In this document: piece after piece, positions 36,066 through 49,040 of the stretch
Numbering within the stretch: position 1 is the first letter of the stretch
How the letters are laid out: the number at the start of each line of letters is the position of its first letter
NCBI RefSeq assembly: GCF_047948215.1
Contig: NC_134456.1
Location: forward strand, 196,056,034-196,120,033
Length of the DNA stretch: 64,000 bases
Origin: Lycorma delicatula
Lineage: Eukaryota > Arthropoda > Insecta > Hemiptera > Fulgoridae
Direction: 5' to 3'
The notes under the pieces: model-generated
Database searches by the model: none
Told to the model about the DNA's origin: nothing
Seen by the model: only the letters and a program-made list of their open reading frames with translations
Position numbers and translations under genes: made by a program

Positions 36066-36607
36066 AACAATGTAGGTTCTAATCTATTAATTCATGAAAC
36101 TATAAGATTTTACTTTTATTTTTCAATTAAATGTCTTAAATAAATTTAATCTTCTTAAATGTAAATGTTATTAAACATTTTCTCTTAAAATTTATTGATA
36201 TTAGCAATAAATAAATTACAGAAAACTATATAACACATTTTCTGATATTTTTTATTTAATAGCAATTTATGTTTAGTAATTTATTAAATTTTAGTTTGGT
36301 TTTTATGCCAATAATGGATTAATAATCAAGTTCCACAGTCATGTGAGTGGAATTACCTTCCCTTGAGTTTGGATTAAGAAATAGTTATTACCTGACTTAG
36401 ATATAGATAAAGTCAGGTTTCCAACTGACCAAAGTTCCACAGTTGCTAGCTATTAAACAATGAAAGGATGAAGGATATAGAAAGGGGTTATAGTGGAGGA
36501 TGAAATGATTAATTTGGACTGCTTCTGATCAGAATATAATATGGAGCTAACTTTCTTTCTTTTTTTTTTAAGTTAAACTGATTAAAATATGTATATTTTC
36601 TGCTTAG

Positions 36608-36750
36608 GTTGCTCCAACAGTGTCAGAAATGATTAATGAGTGTTTTTGGAGAGGTACCAAATATGATTGTAACCATATATTTCGACCACAACGAACAGAA
36701 GAAGGATTTTGTTATTCATTTAATAGCAAAACAGCAGACATTTACAATAT
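36608..36750 (+). CDS. ppk-like exon: ECFWRG...GFCYSFN
   Basis: Acceptor CTTAG, donor AT|GTATGT, phase 0 in and 2 out. It encodes VAPTVSEMINECFWRGTKYD CNHIFRPQRTEEGFCYSFN. The three cysteines and the G-x-CYSFN signature are diagnostic of insect pickpocket extracellular domains. Confidence 0.92.
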
Positions 36751-37734
36751 GTATGTAATTTCAACAAAACCAGTATTTATTCACTTATAAATAATAAAAC
36801 CACAAACTAAAATTATAATAAATTACAAGTATGAATAATAATTATTATAATGCATATCCATTACAGAAATATCTGTTTAAATTTGGAATTTTTGGTTAAA
36901 ATGTTAAAAAATTTCTTTTGTTTTCATCATAAATTCTTAAATTGATGTGGATTTTTTAGATATTTATTACGATTTTAGTAAATAAATTAAAACAATTTTT
37001 TAAAGTACTTATCTGTACACTGAAGTTTAATTTGTTTCAGCTTTTTGAAAAAATGATAGATCTGATTATGAAAAAAACTAACTGAAACTTTTCTTTTATT
37101 ATAAACACTAGTATGTCTTTATCTCAAAACTTTGTATGCATTAACAAATTAGAGAAAAAAACTTTGGTAATGTAAGTCAAAGCCGATAAAATTTGCAGGT
37201 ATTTTTATGTTTTATTTTTTTAATTTGGAATGTATCCTCTTCACTTCTTTGAAACAGTAAAAATAATTTTAAAAATATAGTATTTTTCCACAGATCATGG
37301 AGAAAACACTTCATGAAGGTAGGAAAATGCTTAGAAAATGTTTTGTAATTTTGTCCAAAACATTTTGAATTTAGGTTTTTTTGCCCAATTTTTGTCATTT
37401 TGCCCAAGGCTTAGGCATTTTTCATTACCTTGTTAATGAAAGCATTTACTTGTTTTTTTTGAAAACAAATGAAAGAATAAAAAAACCAAGAAAGATTTGC
37501 TGTGATTATTGAAAAAAAAAACAGGTAAGTGAGAAAGATGCTTAAGAAGTCATCAAAAATGAAATAGTTTAATTAGATACACATTTTGATTGTTAAACAT
37601 TATCAGTTGTTATAAAGTGATTAATTTTTAAAAATATATACTAATACAAAAGCAAATTACCCAAAAGTAAAACAAACAAATAGATAAGCAAAAATAAACA
37701 TGAAATAATAAATAAACTGTATTTACAAACTATC
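36751..37734 (+). other. ppk-like intron segment
   Basis: AT-rich, nothing recognised before the LINE that starts near 37735. Confidence 0.5.
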
Positions 37735-37741
37735 TAGGAAA

Positions 37742-39173
37742 ATTGAAGTTGAGGCTAGGAAAAGCTTGCAAAAAGCTTTCTTCAAAAGCAACGTTCCAAA
37801 GCCAAAATACTTAGTTATTACAAAAGAAGATGGTAATTTCTCGAAGGTGAGTCCATTCCTCATTGCTCGAGAAATAACAAAATGTGCTGGAGGCCCAGTT
37901 AAGGAAAATAGGAAAACTTTCACGGGAGTTCATGTAGAGACTGTAAATGATATACAGTCTCAGAAGATCCTAGGGCTTAAAAAGATTGGAAAACTAGCTG
38001 TACGTGTTGATCCCCACGGCACGCTCAACACCTCAAGGGGTGTTGTGGTCTGCCGGGATCTTCTTAACTGTACGGAGCAGGAAATTGTAGAAGAATTAGC
38101 ACCGCAGGGAGTATTAGAATGTTGGAGGTTGAACATGAGAAGGAATGGCGAAGTCCTACCATCAGCATCCCATGTTCTTACCCTTTAACCGGCCTACTTT
38201 GCCGGAGAAGATAAGAGCGGGCATACATCGGTTGGATGTGCGGGCATTTGTCCCGCAACCAATGCGATGCTTTAAATGCCAACGCTATGAACACACCGCT
38301 ATTAGGTGTGAGAGACCACAGATATGCGTGTGCGGTGATGAAGTTCATGAAGGAGAGCCGTGTAAGGAGCCTCCTACCTGTATAAACTGCAGAGGACAAC
38401 ATTCCTGTAGATCCAGGAACTGTCCTGTATACAAAGACGAAGTGGCTGTGCAGGAAGTAAAAACCCTGCAAAAGGTCAACTACTTTGAAGCAAAGAAGAT
38501 CGTAAACGCCCGCAGACCTAGAGCAACAACAACCTATGCTCAGGCTTCGGCTGCTGTTCCTGCTCCTGCTCCAGTTGCTGTTGATGAGAGTGCAATCATC
38601 ACAAAAACTCTCGCACCTACCTTGGCTGGCTTAATTGAGAGGATAATTGAAAATAAAATGAAGCCTCTAAGCACTAAAGAACCTGTTAAGCCAAGAATAA
38701 TTGTACAGCCTCCTGAAGACACATCTCCAAAACAGAAAGTCGCTCCAGTACAGAAGAAAACGGACACTAAACCTGAAATCCAAGTCCGTCTTAGTGAGAT
38801 TTTAGTTGATGAAAAGAAAGTGACAGCTACAGAGTCTGTTATGGAGGCTCCCAAGCCTCCTGTAACTGAAGTGGCCTCTAAGCCTCAGAGGCCACAAAAA
38901 ATTTCACAGGGGGGACGAATGTCCCCCCTTCCACAGGCGGTGACCGGTGTGACCCCCGTGTCTGGGGTCGGCCAAGTTGCCGCCCCACTATCGGCGCCTG
39001 TAACCGGTGCCGAACCATGCCCGCCGTCGTCGGCGGCTTCGGTGGTCTCCGATTCGGAGACCGGAAGCTTCACGGGCACGACCTTCTCCACGAACACGAT
39101 GCTGTTCGTAAGATGGAGAAAAAAAGGACAAAAAGGTGGCCGAAAGGCAAACCCAGACGATAATATAATTTAA
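37742..39173 (+). pseudogene. LINE ORF1 (gag-like, CCHC zinc knuckles), frameshifted
   Basis: RNA-binding gag-like protein. The first frame runs to 38188 (KPKYLVITKEDG ... LECWRLNMRRNGEVLP). A one-base shift near 38180 moves to the frame ending at TAA 39171-39173. Three zinc knuckles follow: CFKCQRYEHTAIRC (38268-38309), C-x-CG..H-x4-C, and C-x2-C...H-x4-C. A basic/proline tail (38520-39100) completes it. ORF2 overlaps its end. No ATG is present at the beginning, consistent with 5' truncation. Confidence 0.85.
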
Positions 39174-39174
39174 A

Positions 39175-42100
39175 ATCAGCGAGTCGATTGTACAATGGAA
39201 CATCAATGGATGTTTTTCAAACATCCATGAGCTCCAACGCTTGGTACATGATGTAGACCCGATTTGTATATGTCTGCAAGAAACACATTTCCGCCGAAAT
39301 GAAAATTTTAAATTAAAAGGATTCGATATATTTCGGTGAGATCAACCGCCAAATGTAAGAGTTAGAGGTGAAGTAGCCATATTAACATCGATTAGAGCTA
39401 CCACCGAAGCGGTTGTTCTAAACACAAACCTACAAGCGGTCGCCGTTAGAATGAAGCGTCCGCTTCAGGTCACTGTCTGCACCATATACTTGCCGAATTT
39501 TGATTGGAATAAGGATGACATAGCAAGACTAATTTCTGAGCTTCCCCCACCTGTTTTACTGGTAGGTGACTTTAATGCTCATAATTCTCTCTGGGGATCG
39601 GATCGAGTAGATCCCCGCAGAAGAGAACTGGAAAGGTTTCTGATGAATTCAGAACTTATTATTTTAAACGATGGATCAGGAACCTTTTTCAATGCCAGAA
39701 ATGGATCGACGTCCTGTATAGATCTTGCACTTATAAGCGGATCGATAGCACCGAGGTACAGCTTCCATGTCTTAGTCGATTTACATGGAAGCTATCATTT
39801 CCCGGTGCAAATTGTAACTGATGTTACAAGAAAAACATATCCCATCTCTAAAAGATGGTTATTTGATAAGACAGATTGGACGAGCTTCACAGCTAGAACG
39901 ATACTCCCTGAAACAACTGGAGTTATCGGAGACGATGTCGACGCCATAACAAATGCAATAATTGAGTTGGCATCGAGATATATTCCCAAAACATCTGGGA
40001 AACTTACGAAGAAACCCGTTTCATGGTGGAACGATGAAATTAGTGAAGCTATTAAAAGAAAGAAAAGAGCGTATAACGCCTTCAAGAAACGTCCTACCCT
40101 ACAAAATCTTATTGCCTTTAAAAAATACAGGGCGTATGCAAAACGTCTTATGATTGACTCGAAGAAACGATCCTGGCAGCAATACGTGTCATCCATCGAC
40201 AGAACCACTACTGCGTCAGATGTTTGGAGGAAAGTAAAGGCGATTTGTGGGCGTAAAAATTTTGCGCCCATAACTAGCCTTCAAGATGAAGATGGAATTA
40301 AAGACACTCCAAGCGAAATCGCAGAGCTATTGTCCAATCACTTCGAGAAGGCCAGCAAAACGGCCAACTACGAGGAAGGTTTTCGAACCAAAAAAGAAGA
40401 ACTCGAAGGTCTACTAAATTTTAGAACTGAGTATAATTACTCATATAATGTACCATTTAAAATGGAAGAATTCGTGAAAACGTTGGAAAAAGCGTTAGCT
40501 GTGTTACCTAACACAGCTGCTGGTCCGAATGAAATCCATTATAATATGATCAGGCAGCTGAATACCACTGCAAAACGCAGAATATTAGAACTTTATAATC
40601 AAATATGGCGGGATGGAATGTACCCGCAGCAGTGGAAAAAAGCTCATGTTGTTCCAGTACCAAAGAAAAAGAAAAATTTAACAGATCCCAATAGCTACCG
40701 TCCTATTTCCTTGACCTGTGCTATGGGGAAAATACTGGAAAAAATGATTAATAATCGACTCGTCTGGGTTTTAGAAAAAGAAAACCTGATATCACCATAT
40801 CAAGCAGGGTTTCGACAGTACCATTCCACCACTGATCAAATGATCAACTTAGAGAATATTATATATAAGTTTTATTAAAAGGAAACATTGTGTCGCAGTC
40901 TTCTTTGATCTTCAGAAGGCTTTCGATATGACCTGACGTTATGGAGTAATGCTCCAGATATATGACTGGAGCATTCGTGGCAATCTGCCAGTACTGCTCA
41001 GCAACTATATGAACCGTACCTTCCAAGTACGCGTCAACAATGAATATTCATCTGAAAGAATCTTGGAAAATGGCATACCGCAGGGTTCGCCGTTGAGCGG
41101 TACCTTGTTTACCATCGCCATTAATAAAATTGATATTAGCCATTCCAGTAGAAATCAGCAAAAGCGTCTATGTTGATGATTTGGCAATTGTGTATGCCAG
41201 CAACAAGGCTGCTATGGTGAGGTACAAATTGCAACGAGCGATCAATGCTCTAAATGAAGTTGCAAGGAATAACTGATTCCAATTCTCACCAGAAAAAACG
41301 TGCTGTGTACACTCTTGTAGGAAGAGAATTCCTCATCAAAGTCCTGCGTTGACAATTGATGATAATCCAATACAATATAAAGACAGCGTAAGATATTTAG
41401 GACTAGTATTGGATAAATCCCTTACATGGGGATTACATATACAGGACTTGAGTGATAGATGCAAAAGAGCCCTAAACATTATAAAATGTTTATCGGACTT
41501 AAATTGGGGCTCAGACAAAGAGACATTATTGAGATTGTATAAAGCATTGGTTCAATCTAAACTAGACTACGGATGTATCGTATATTCCTCCGCTAGAAAG
41601 TCGCACTTAAGAAAGTTAGACGTAGTTCATAATAGCGGAATAAGATATGCAACAGGCGCTTTCCGCACAAGTCCGGCGGCTAGTCTGATGTCTGAAGCCG
41701 GAATAATGCCACTACATTATAGAAGAGAGATCCTTTTGTTAAGATATGCAGCAAATGTATGGGCTTTCCCTGCTCATATAAATAATAAATTGTTTACGAA
41801 TCATCCTATGGCTGCAGTATATGAACATCGTGCTACCTATTCCAGACCTGCCGAAATTAGGTACCACGAATTAAGAAGAAAATACGAAATTGCTGTACCA
41901 GAGACACTAGCAATTTCTACAAGAGAAATACCGCCATGGTTCTTGCCAGCGGTAAATACAACGTTCGATCTCTCTCAAGGAGAAATAAAAAAGAAACCAG
42001 CAGTGATCATCCAACAGGAATTTTTGGCAACCGTCAGTAGTTACGAAGAACATATTAGAATTTATACTGACGGTTCTAAAACCGAACGTGGTGCTGGATG

Positions 42101-42855
42101 CTCAATACATGTAAATGAAGAAGCCCACTCTTGGAGACTGCCAGATGTGGCCAGTGTCTACACGGCAGAACTCACTGCAATTCAGCAAGCTCTTCGCTAC
42201 ACTGAACACTATTGCGAAGAGAGAGTGCTAATATGTTCCGATTCTTTAAGTGCACTTGTCGCAATTCGGAACAAGAACATTAAGGATGTCCTAATTGCAA
42301 ACATCCTGTCCATTTTATACGTTCTATATCAACGAGGACAGCGATGCGTATTTGTATGGACTCCGGGGCATGCTGGTATTACAGGTAATGAAATCGCAGA
42401 CGAAGCTGCCAGAAAAGCAACAGTCTGCGATGATTTAGATGCATTTCCTGTAAGAGTGGCAGATTTTAAAAACCGTCTAACAAACATAGCAAAAAACAAG
42501 TGGAATGCTGAATGGAGGAGTTTAAATACAAAATTAAACTCAGTAAAAACTTCTCCATATAAATGGAAAAGCGACTTTAAGTTGACTCGCCGTGAACAAG
42601 TAGCGGTGACCAGACTTAGAATCGGTCACAAGCGATTAACAAATTCATATTTGTTAACCGGCGAAGTGAGACCAATGTGCGGTGTTTTGTAATAAAACAT
42701 TGACAATCAAGCATCTAATAGAAGAGTGTACCATATATGAGGACCTCAGAAAGAGGTTCCGTCTAAAAAATGACATTACTGCTGATCTGGATAATGGAAA
42801 TGAACAAAAAATAGTTGCTGTTTTGCACGCCAGTGGACTTCTTAGAAGTCTGTAA
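39175..42855 (+). pseudogene. LINE ORF2 (endonuclease, reverse transcriptase, RNase H), broken
   Basis: Order of domains: APE-type endonuclease (IVQWNINGC at 39187, CLQETHF, LVGDFNAHN, then a D-H motif). Reverse transcriptase follows (SYRPISL near 40695, FFDLQKAFD near 40900, GIPQGSPLSG near 41080, YVDD at 41169-41180). RNase H comes last (YTDGS at 42066, SDSLSAL, TPGHAGITGNEIADE). Damage seen: TGA at 39337-39339, frameshift near 40875, TGA at 40934-40936 replacing a Trp-like position, frameshift near 41150, TGA at 41274-41276, and an extra T near 42686 in the terminal Cys motif. Confidence 0.9.
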
Positions 42856-43443
42856 AAGTTTGAAAATTTTAAAGTTGTGAGAGAATCTCTAAGATGGAAA
42901 TTTTATATGTATGGGAGTCTCGAAGCGTGGCACGTGTAGTAACGGGAGGTAGCCCTCTTGCCTAGGCCATTTTGGCTCACCTGCACTCAAGAGCAGTGAG
43001 TCGGGGTGTGTCCGATGATGGCATGGGGGACCCTCAAGGGTGGATTGAGGGCGCGAGGCTATGGGTGTGCGCGGTGCATGCCTGTAGCCTGTTTATAAGA
43101 AGGATTCAACTGCCACGGCACCCTGGCGCGACTGATATACTGCTCAACGGCGGTTCTGGTCAACCCAAGGGTGCTTAAACAAACTATAAACGAGACTCGT
43201 AGAAGAAAGAAAGAAGGATGTGGTACTGATGGGTTGAATTTTTATTTTCATGGTCTTTTGAGAACCTTATCTCAAATTTTAATATCGGGGCCCTTTACAC
43301 CTCGTAAGTGTTGTGTGTTGTACTTGTCTTTTGTGTCTTAATGTTTTGTGTAGTTTGTGCTTTTAAATAAAATGTAAGGGCTCTTTACACCCTTACATAT
43401 GACGATCCAGATGGTGATAGTAATTTCTTTTAAAGATTGTGAC

Positions 43444-43485
43444 GAGGGCTAATGACCTTAGCAGTCGATGCCCGTAAAAATTCAG
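43444..43485 (+). other. LINE 3'-terminal conserved stem-loop region
   Basis: gagggctaatgacc...gtcgatgcccg can form a stem (gggc/gccc) just before the A-rich tail. A very similar sequence ends the LINE fragment at 55529-55568. By analogy with other LINEs it may be the reverse transcriptase recognition structure. Confidence 0.55.
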
Positions 43486-43500
43486 ATAAAAAAAAAATCT

Positions 43501-43835
43501 ATATACAATTTAACTCAGGACAGTTATGAAATGAGTGAGAGGAAAGTTTTAACTAATACATTTTATACCACTTCTCCAGTTTTGATATTTATTATTTTTT
43601 AAATATTTTGCTTTTTAATTTATTCTTTACATTTTAAAATTATTCCTTAATTTGTACTGATAATTATATAATACCATAGTTTAAATGTGCATCTAGTTAG
43701 AGATTTTTATTTTTTTGTCAACAGTTTTTCAGTAGTTTTCTTTGCTATATTTGATAAAATATAACCTTAAATTATTTGCTAGTCTGAATGATATTTTTTA
43801 TATAATTCATGTAATGAATTTTATAATTCAACATG
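43501..43835 (+). other. ppk-like intron segment
   Basis: AT-rich, nothing recognised, between the LINE and the mariner element. Confidence 0.5.
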
Positions 43836-45023
43836 CGAGGCTCGGCTGATAAATTTTTCACACTAGCGTGCTACACGGAGAAAAAAGGTACTATCGAATT
43901 GGGCGTGGCAACACATGATAACTAAAATTCCACTCTACAAACCTGCGATAATGCGTTGAAATCAGTTTACTAGTTTGTTTTCAGTAGCAGCAGTTAAAAT
44001 GGAGTCGGTTACGGTCAATATGTCAACATGGTTAAAAAAGCACGCAGTGATCGAATTTCTAACAGCAGAAACTGTCAATCCTACTAATTTTTTTCATCGT
44101 TTAAAAGAGGTTTATGGTAGTGAAACTGTTAACAGGAGTACTGTGACTAGATGGGGTTGAAATTCGTGAATGTGAAGCTGGTAAAGCGCCAATTGAGGGC
44201 ACACCTCGCAGCAGACGACCAGTTCTGTGACTGACGAGAAATATCGAAAGTAGGTGGACAATTTGCTTCAAAGTGACCAGCGAATCACCCAGCAACGAAT
44301 CGTTATTCAGTTAGACATATCTAAAGAACGAGTATGCCATATTATCGAACAATTGAGAAACCGTAAAATCTGTGCACGATGGTTACTGCGCAAACGGTCG
44401 AACACAAGCAGCGTCGTGTCGAATGTTGCGAAGAACTTTTACAACGCTATCGTGCCAAAGGAATGACTTCCTTTTCAGTATTGTGACCGGGGATGAGAGT
44501 TGGGTACATCATTACGACCCGGAAGAAAAAAGGCAAAGCATGAAATACAAACGAATCGTCAAAACCCAAAAAATTCAAAACTTAAGCCTTCGCGAAGACT
44601 CCTTTTTACGGTTTTTTGGGACGCCAAACACGTTTATGAAGTATCTGAGTGTACAGTACTGAATATCTGGAACATAGGACGACTGTGAACTCCGAACGGT
44701 ACTTTGAGACGTTAAAACTTCCCTCATCACAAGAGGGATCTCAAAGTTAATCATTACACCGCCGAAGTTGAGGTGAAGGAAGCTGTGGCTACTTGGACCC
44801 GAGAAAGACCGCCAAAATTTTACAGTGACGGAATTCAAAAACTTATCACACGTTGGAAAAAGTGTATCAGTGTAAACAGGGATTATATTGGAAAATAAAC
44901 ACTGTATTTTCTAGCTAAGGTATTGTACTTAAATGAATTTTTATTCATTTTTTATTTCATACCATTATCTCTTTTCATTTCCATGCTATACATATTTGTG
45001 CAAAATTTATCAGCCGAACCTCA
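43836..45023 (+). mobile_element. mariner element with TIRs, internally deleted transposase
   Basis: Ends cgaggctcggctgataaattt (43836) and the reverse complement of the right end (tgaggttcggctgataaattt, ending 45023) are mariner TIRs. TA follows on the right, but the left base pair is TG. The transposase starts at ATG 43999 (MESVTVNMSTWLKKHAVIEF) and includes an HTH region and the first catalytic Asp in VTGDESWVHHYDPEEKRQS (Asp at 44492-44494). Frameshifts occur after 44155. A deletion near 44720 removes about 100 codons with the other two catalytic Asp residues. The C-terminal end FYSDGIQKLITRWKKCI remains. Confidence 0.92.
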
Positions 45024-45911
45024 TATAAGAATTTTATACATTCTTATTACATTGCAGTACATTTTTTTTTTTTTTTGAGGAATATACAAAAGATGTAAAA
45101 CATCTGAAAGAAATTCAGTTTGTAGAGATTTTTGGGTTGCTAATTAAAATGAGACTGATAATAAAGATATTGATTAATAAATATATTTTTATATAAATAA
45201 ATTTTTATACAGGTGCATTTGTTTGTATTATAAATACACTTTGTGTGAATTAATGTTTTGTCTAAATTGGAAGCGTGGGGCTAAAGAAAAAAAATTAAAT
45301 GTTTTAAAAAAAACGTAATTCTAGGTTCTATAACAGATTTAAATATAGCTATTGATTTGCTTTTTATAATCTTTGAGTAGCAGCAAGTTTAGAAATATTA
45401 GGTATTGAGAAATAACAGTAAGAGTTTAGTTACTGTTGTGAATTACTCCTATTCTGCTTAACGTTTTTGATGCATGGTTGCTGTTTTATGAAGCGGATAT
45501 GGCTTTAGTCATTGGAATTTTATTCTTATCATTTATTTTCTGGGGTGTGTGTATTAAATAATGAACATGAAAAATTCATTCACTTGTATAACTGTTCAAT
45601 TTGTTGTGAAATTTTCAGGTAGTCAGAAATTCAGTTTACGATGTCCCCCAAAAAATTATTTTTATTAGTATTGTAATTACGAGTATAATAATTAAAAGTT
45701 ATTTGGTTTATTACTTTTTCTTAATGTTTTTAATATAATCTGTTTATGATGCAGACAAGATAACAGATATGATGAATAGTGGATTATGATATTTTTAAGG
45801 TAAAAAAAAATATTTCATTGTTTCTCTTTTTTTTGTTTTGAAACCTGATAAAATATGTAACATATGACACAGAAAGTTATTTATTTATTTATGTGTTTCA
45901 TTTTTTTATAG
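45024..45911 (+). other. ppk-like intron, 3' part
   Basis: AT-rich, nothing recognised. It ends in TTTTTTTATAG, the acceptor of the next exon. Confidence 0.6.
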
Positions 45912-46074
45912 TTCAGAAATTACACCACCATTTGTAAATAAAGAAGGGAAGTTGGAAGCATTAAGAAACAATGCAGCTGGAAAAATAACTGGACTGGAGT
46001 TATTGCTGAAATTTCCAAGAAAAGAACAATATTATCATCCACAGAATCTTTTTAATCCAGTTTCTGGAGTTTCG
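45912..46074 (+). CDS. ppk-like exon: extracellular domain
   Basis: Acceptor TTTTATAG; the first base completes an Ile codon. It encodes SEITPPFVNKEGKLEALRNN AAGKITGLELLLKFPRKEQYYHPQNLFNPVSGVS and ends in phase 0 at a strong GTAAGT donor. The G-L-x-x-L-L pattern fits the region after the CYSFN motif. Confidence 0.82.
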
Positions 46075-47932
46075 GTAAGTCGTATAGCGAAAAGCTTTTC
46101 AAAGCTTTTTTAGTGAAGTCTGGTAGAATAAAAGTATGAATATTTTGGCTGCAGCATAATGTTTGGTACAAATGTTAAAAAATATACCAAGTATAAAAAA
46201 AATTATTGCAACCCAAACTGTGTAACCAGAATTTTTACCACAATTTTGGAAAAATGGAGGCCAAATCACACTGTTTTCTGTTGATGAAGAAGGTGAACAG
46301 TAGCTATGAAAAGATCTTCTGAAGTATATTTCCATGTACATAAAATGTGATTTTTTTCATTATTTATTTAAATTATATTTTTCACATTAGTAATTCTGAA
46401 TAACAAGAGTCATCCATGGACTTTTAAACTGTTTCGTCAAAATTTAATAGAAATCATTTGTTCTTTCTTGTTTTATCTTATTTTATATTTTGTGCTAGGC
46501 AGCTTTTATAGTAGTAGTTAAAAGAAGGATCTTGGCAAAACATTTTAATTTTTTTAAATATCAGTACTACTATATGTTGTTTGAAATTTATGCAATATAG
46601 AAGACAAACAAGGTCAACTTTCCAAACAAAAAATTTAATTTTGATTAATGGATTAATTATTTTCATTAAAATATGTAAACAAATTGAAAAAGGAAACTAC
46701 TAAAAAATAAATACTGGTTAGTAAATACGATGCCCGCCTTTTCTTCTGGCAACCTGATGGCCATAAAAACTAAAGAAAATGAACAGAAAAGTAAACAAAT
46801 TACTTTTCATTCACAATTGCAATTAAAAACACATTTTAAAATGTTAACAAACTGTTGCATGAAATTTTCAATATCGAAGAGTCTAAACTAAAAAAATTGG
46901 ATTTGACATAGAGGGAAAAGATTTTATTGAAAATGAGATTCTGCAGTCAGTCAATTTTGTTTGTTGTTGCCAGAACATGGGTGTCTATGGGGACTTCTGT
47001 TATGAAATATTTTGTAATTGTATAGGAAAACCATACCCACTTTCAAGGGAAGATGTTGAACCCTGTTTATGCAAAAAATATTACATTGCCATTGCCATGG
47101 CCTGTCCCTCTATTTAATTCAGCAAGCCCACAACCCTCTCAATAACTGAATATCTGAAAAAGGCATATAATGCTTTTTTTAGTGAAATATACAGTGTTTT
47201 GCTATTCAAGACTCTTGCCACAATTTATCAGTAGTAAAATCTTGCCTAATAAATACATGAGCCAGTTTTCATTGAAATATTTTTGATTTAAGACTTATAC
47301 TTTCATTAGGATTGATAGTTTTGTGGCTCTTAGGACTAGCCTTTTTTGTGGATTTTAGCCTATAATTTGTAAATGGCCTTTTGACTTCTTAGCTGTGATA
47401 CAACTATGTTAGTAAGAAGTGGGAACAAATTAAGAGATCTTGTAGAAGTAGATGTGTAGCAATTGTTCTGTCAGAATTAAGATTAACATTTATCTTTTTT
47501 ATACAAATTCTAGTTAGCCAAAGAGAGCAGCATTCTGCAGAATATATGAAGAGGATTGTTGAAGGTCAACAGTATAAACTTCTAATGTGGTGCCAACCAA
47601 TCTAAACTCCTTTTTGGGTATTGATCTCCGTCACATTCTTTACAGATGCTGGGGGCATGTTAAGGCCCTGTTGAGAACTGTACCAATTTAATGAGGAACA
47701 CAGTGTAGTGAAGTTGTTTCCCAAGAAGTGTGAGATTCAGCTTACAATTAACATTGAAATAAGTTAGCTAGAGGCTGCTTTCACTTGGCTTAGCTCTTAA
47801 GTTCAAATAGTAAAAATAATCTCCTGAGATATTTAAATCTCATTGATGACTATAAAAAATAATTTGTTATTTATATACCCCTTCTTTGATTTTATATTTA
47901 ATTAAAATTTTCTTGTGTTTTTCTGGTTGCAG
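46075..47932 (+). other. ppk-like intron
   Basis: Donor GTAAGT, acceptor TTGCAG. 46900-47700 is slightly less AT-rich and may be old transposon DNA, but no domain is visible. Confidence 0.5.
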
Positions 47933-48203
47933 GTTATGGTTCATAATCCTGAGAACTATCCAGATTCAACCCGTAATATTGCTGTTACTGAGAAGCCAGT
48001 CCATGTATACAGAATTGCTGTATCAGTTTCAGAGACTGAAGGAGATTCATCATTAAAACACCTAGATGAAACAGTTAGAGGATGCAATTATATTGAAAAA
48101 CATAGTATTTCCACCTCTGATTCCCACTGCCTGTTAACGTGCCGCACTACAGAAATATATAAATATTGCAACTGTATTCCATATTATTTAGAGCACAATC
48201 CTA
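47933..48203 (+). CDS. ppk-like exon: central extracellular domain with CxC motif
   Basis: Acceptor GGTTGCAG, phase 0 in, 1 out, donor CTA|GTATGT. It encodes VMVHNPENYPDSTRNIAVTE (the conserved V.VH.P..YP block) through TVRGCNYIEKHS, CLLTCRTTEIYKYCNCIPYYL. The cysteine pattern C...C-x3-C...C-x-C-x-P is that of pickpocket channels. Reading through the donor would continue to a stop at 48254, which is not the gene end. Confidence 0.92.
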
Positions 48204-48699
48204 GTATGTATTATTTGTATAAGTTGTATAATAATTATTATATATGTGGTTGCTAATTGTCCTCTTCATGATCCTTCAGTGGAATTACCAGCATATATTA
48301 CTGAGCTGTTAAAGGCTGATACAGGACATGCAGTCATCAAATACATTTTTCATGTTATCTCTGAATACATATTCTAAACATTACTGAATGCGATTAAGTT
48401 GTCATAAAGCTTTATGCTTTAGTGTTTTGTGGTATGATTTCGTGATATATTGTTTCAAAGAAACAATATGATGGATATAATTTTTTATGTTTTTTTAGGA
48501 TAAAATTACAGTACAGAGAAGGGTTTAATTGTAGTGTTGAAGAAAATATCTAAAATAAAATTATGTTATTTATTTTGTAAACAAGAGAATTTCGTACTGA
48601 CGTAAATCTCTTACTCATCTTATACTGAGTATTAGTAAAAAAAATTTAGTTTTAAAATTTAGCCTCAAAAAGCCGTTTAAAATTTAGCCGTTCAATTCT

Positions 48700-49040
48700 T
48701 GGGTGGGAACTACTAAGGAAGGGGTCACCAGAAAATGAAAAAATAACATTCTATAAGTCGGAGTATGGAATGTTAGAAGTCTAAAAAAGGTTGGTCGGTT
48801 AGAAAATTTAAAGAGGGAAATGGAATGGTTAAATGTAGATGTAGTAGGAATTGTGAGGTTTGGTGGGAAGAGGAAAATGACTTTTGATCAAGTGATTTTA
48901 GAATAATTAATTCACATCAAATAAAGGGCAGGCAGGAGTAGGTTTCATAATGAACAAGAAGATAGGGAAGAGAGTTGATTATTTCAAACAGCTTGGCGAT
49001 AGAATCATTGCAATAAGGATAAAATCTAAGGATAAAACCT
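48700..49040 (+). mobile_element. RTE-like LINE endonuclease fragment
   Basis: Plus-strand translation gives a segment like the start of RTE-type endonucleases: a W-N-V-R-S-L-K-like start at 48765-48785, LENLKREMEWLNVDVVGI (48806-48860), then SSDFRIINSH and GVGFIMNKKIG (about 48940-48970), then FKQLGDRIIAIRIKSKD. About 110 residues are covered, with at least two frameshifts. No reverse transcriptase follows, so it is an isolated fragment. Confidence 0.7.

Larger units (their letters stand above)
37735..43500 (+). mobile_element. I-superfamily (I/Nimb-like) LINE, nearly full length but inactive
   Basis: ~5.7 kb non-LTR retrotransposon in sense orientation in the ppk intron. It has a gag-like ORF1 with CCHC knuckles, then ORF2 with endonuclease, reverse transcriptase and RNase H. 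The 3' UTR (42856-43485) ends in a conserved hairpin region and a short A-rich tail. The RNase H domain points to the I group rather than Jockey. GC content is higher than the flanks, so the insertion is younger than the surrounding relics. The 5' end seems truncated near ORF1's start, and no target duplication was found with confidence. Confidence 0.88.

Noticed and set aside
38540..39224. Minus-strand frames over the LINE gag region
   Set aside because: Shadows of ORF1 caused by its GC- and Pro-rich sequence.
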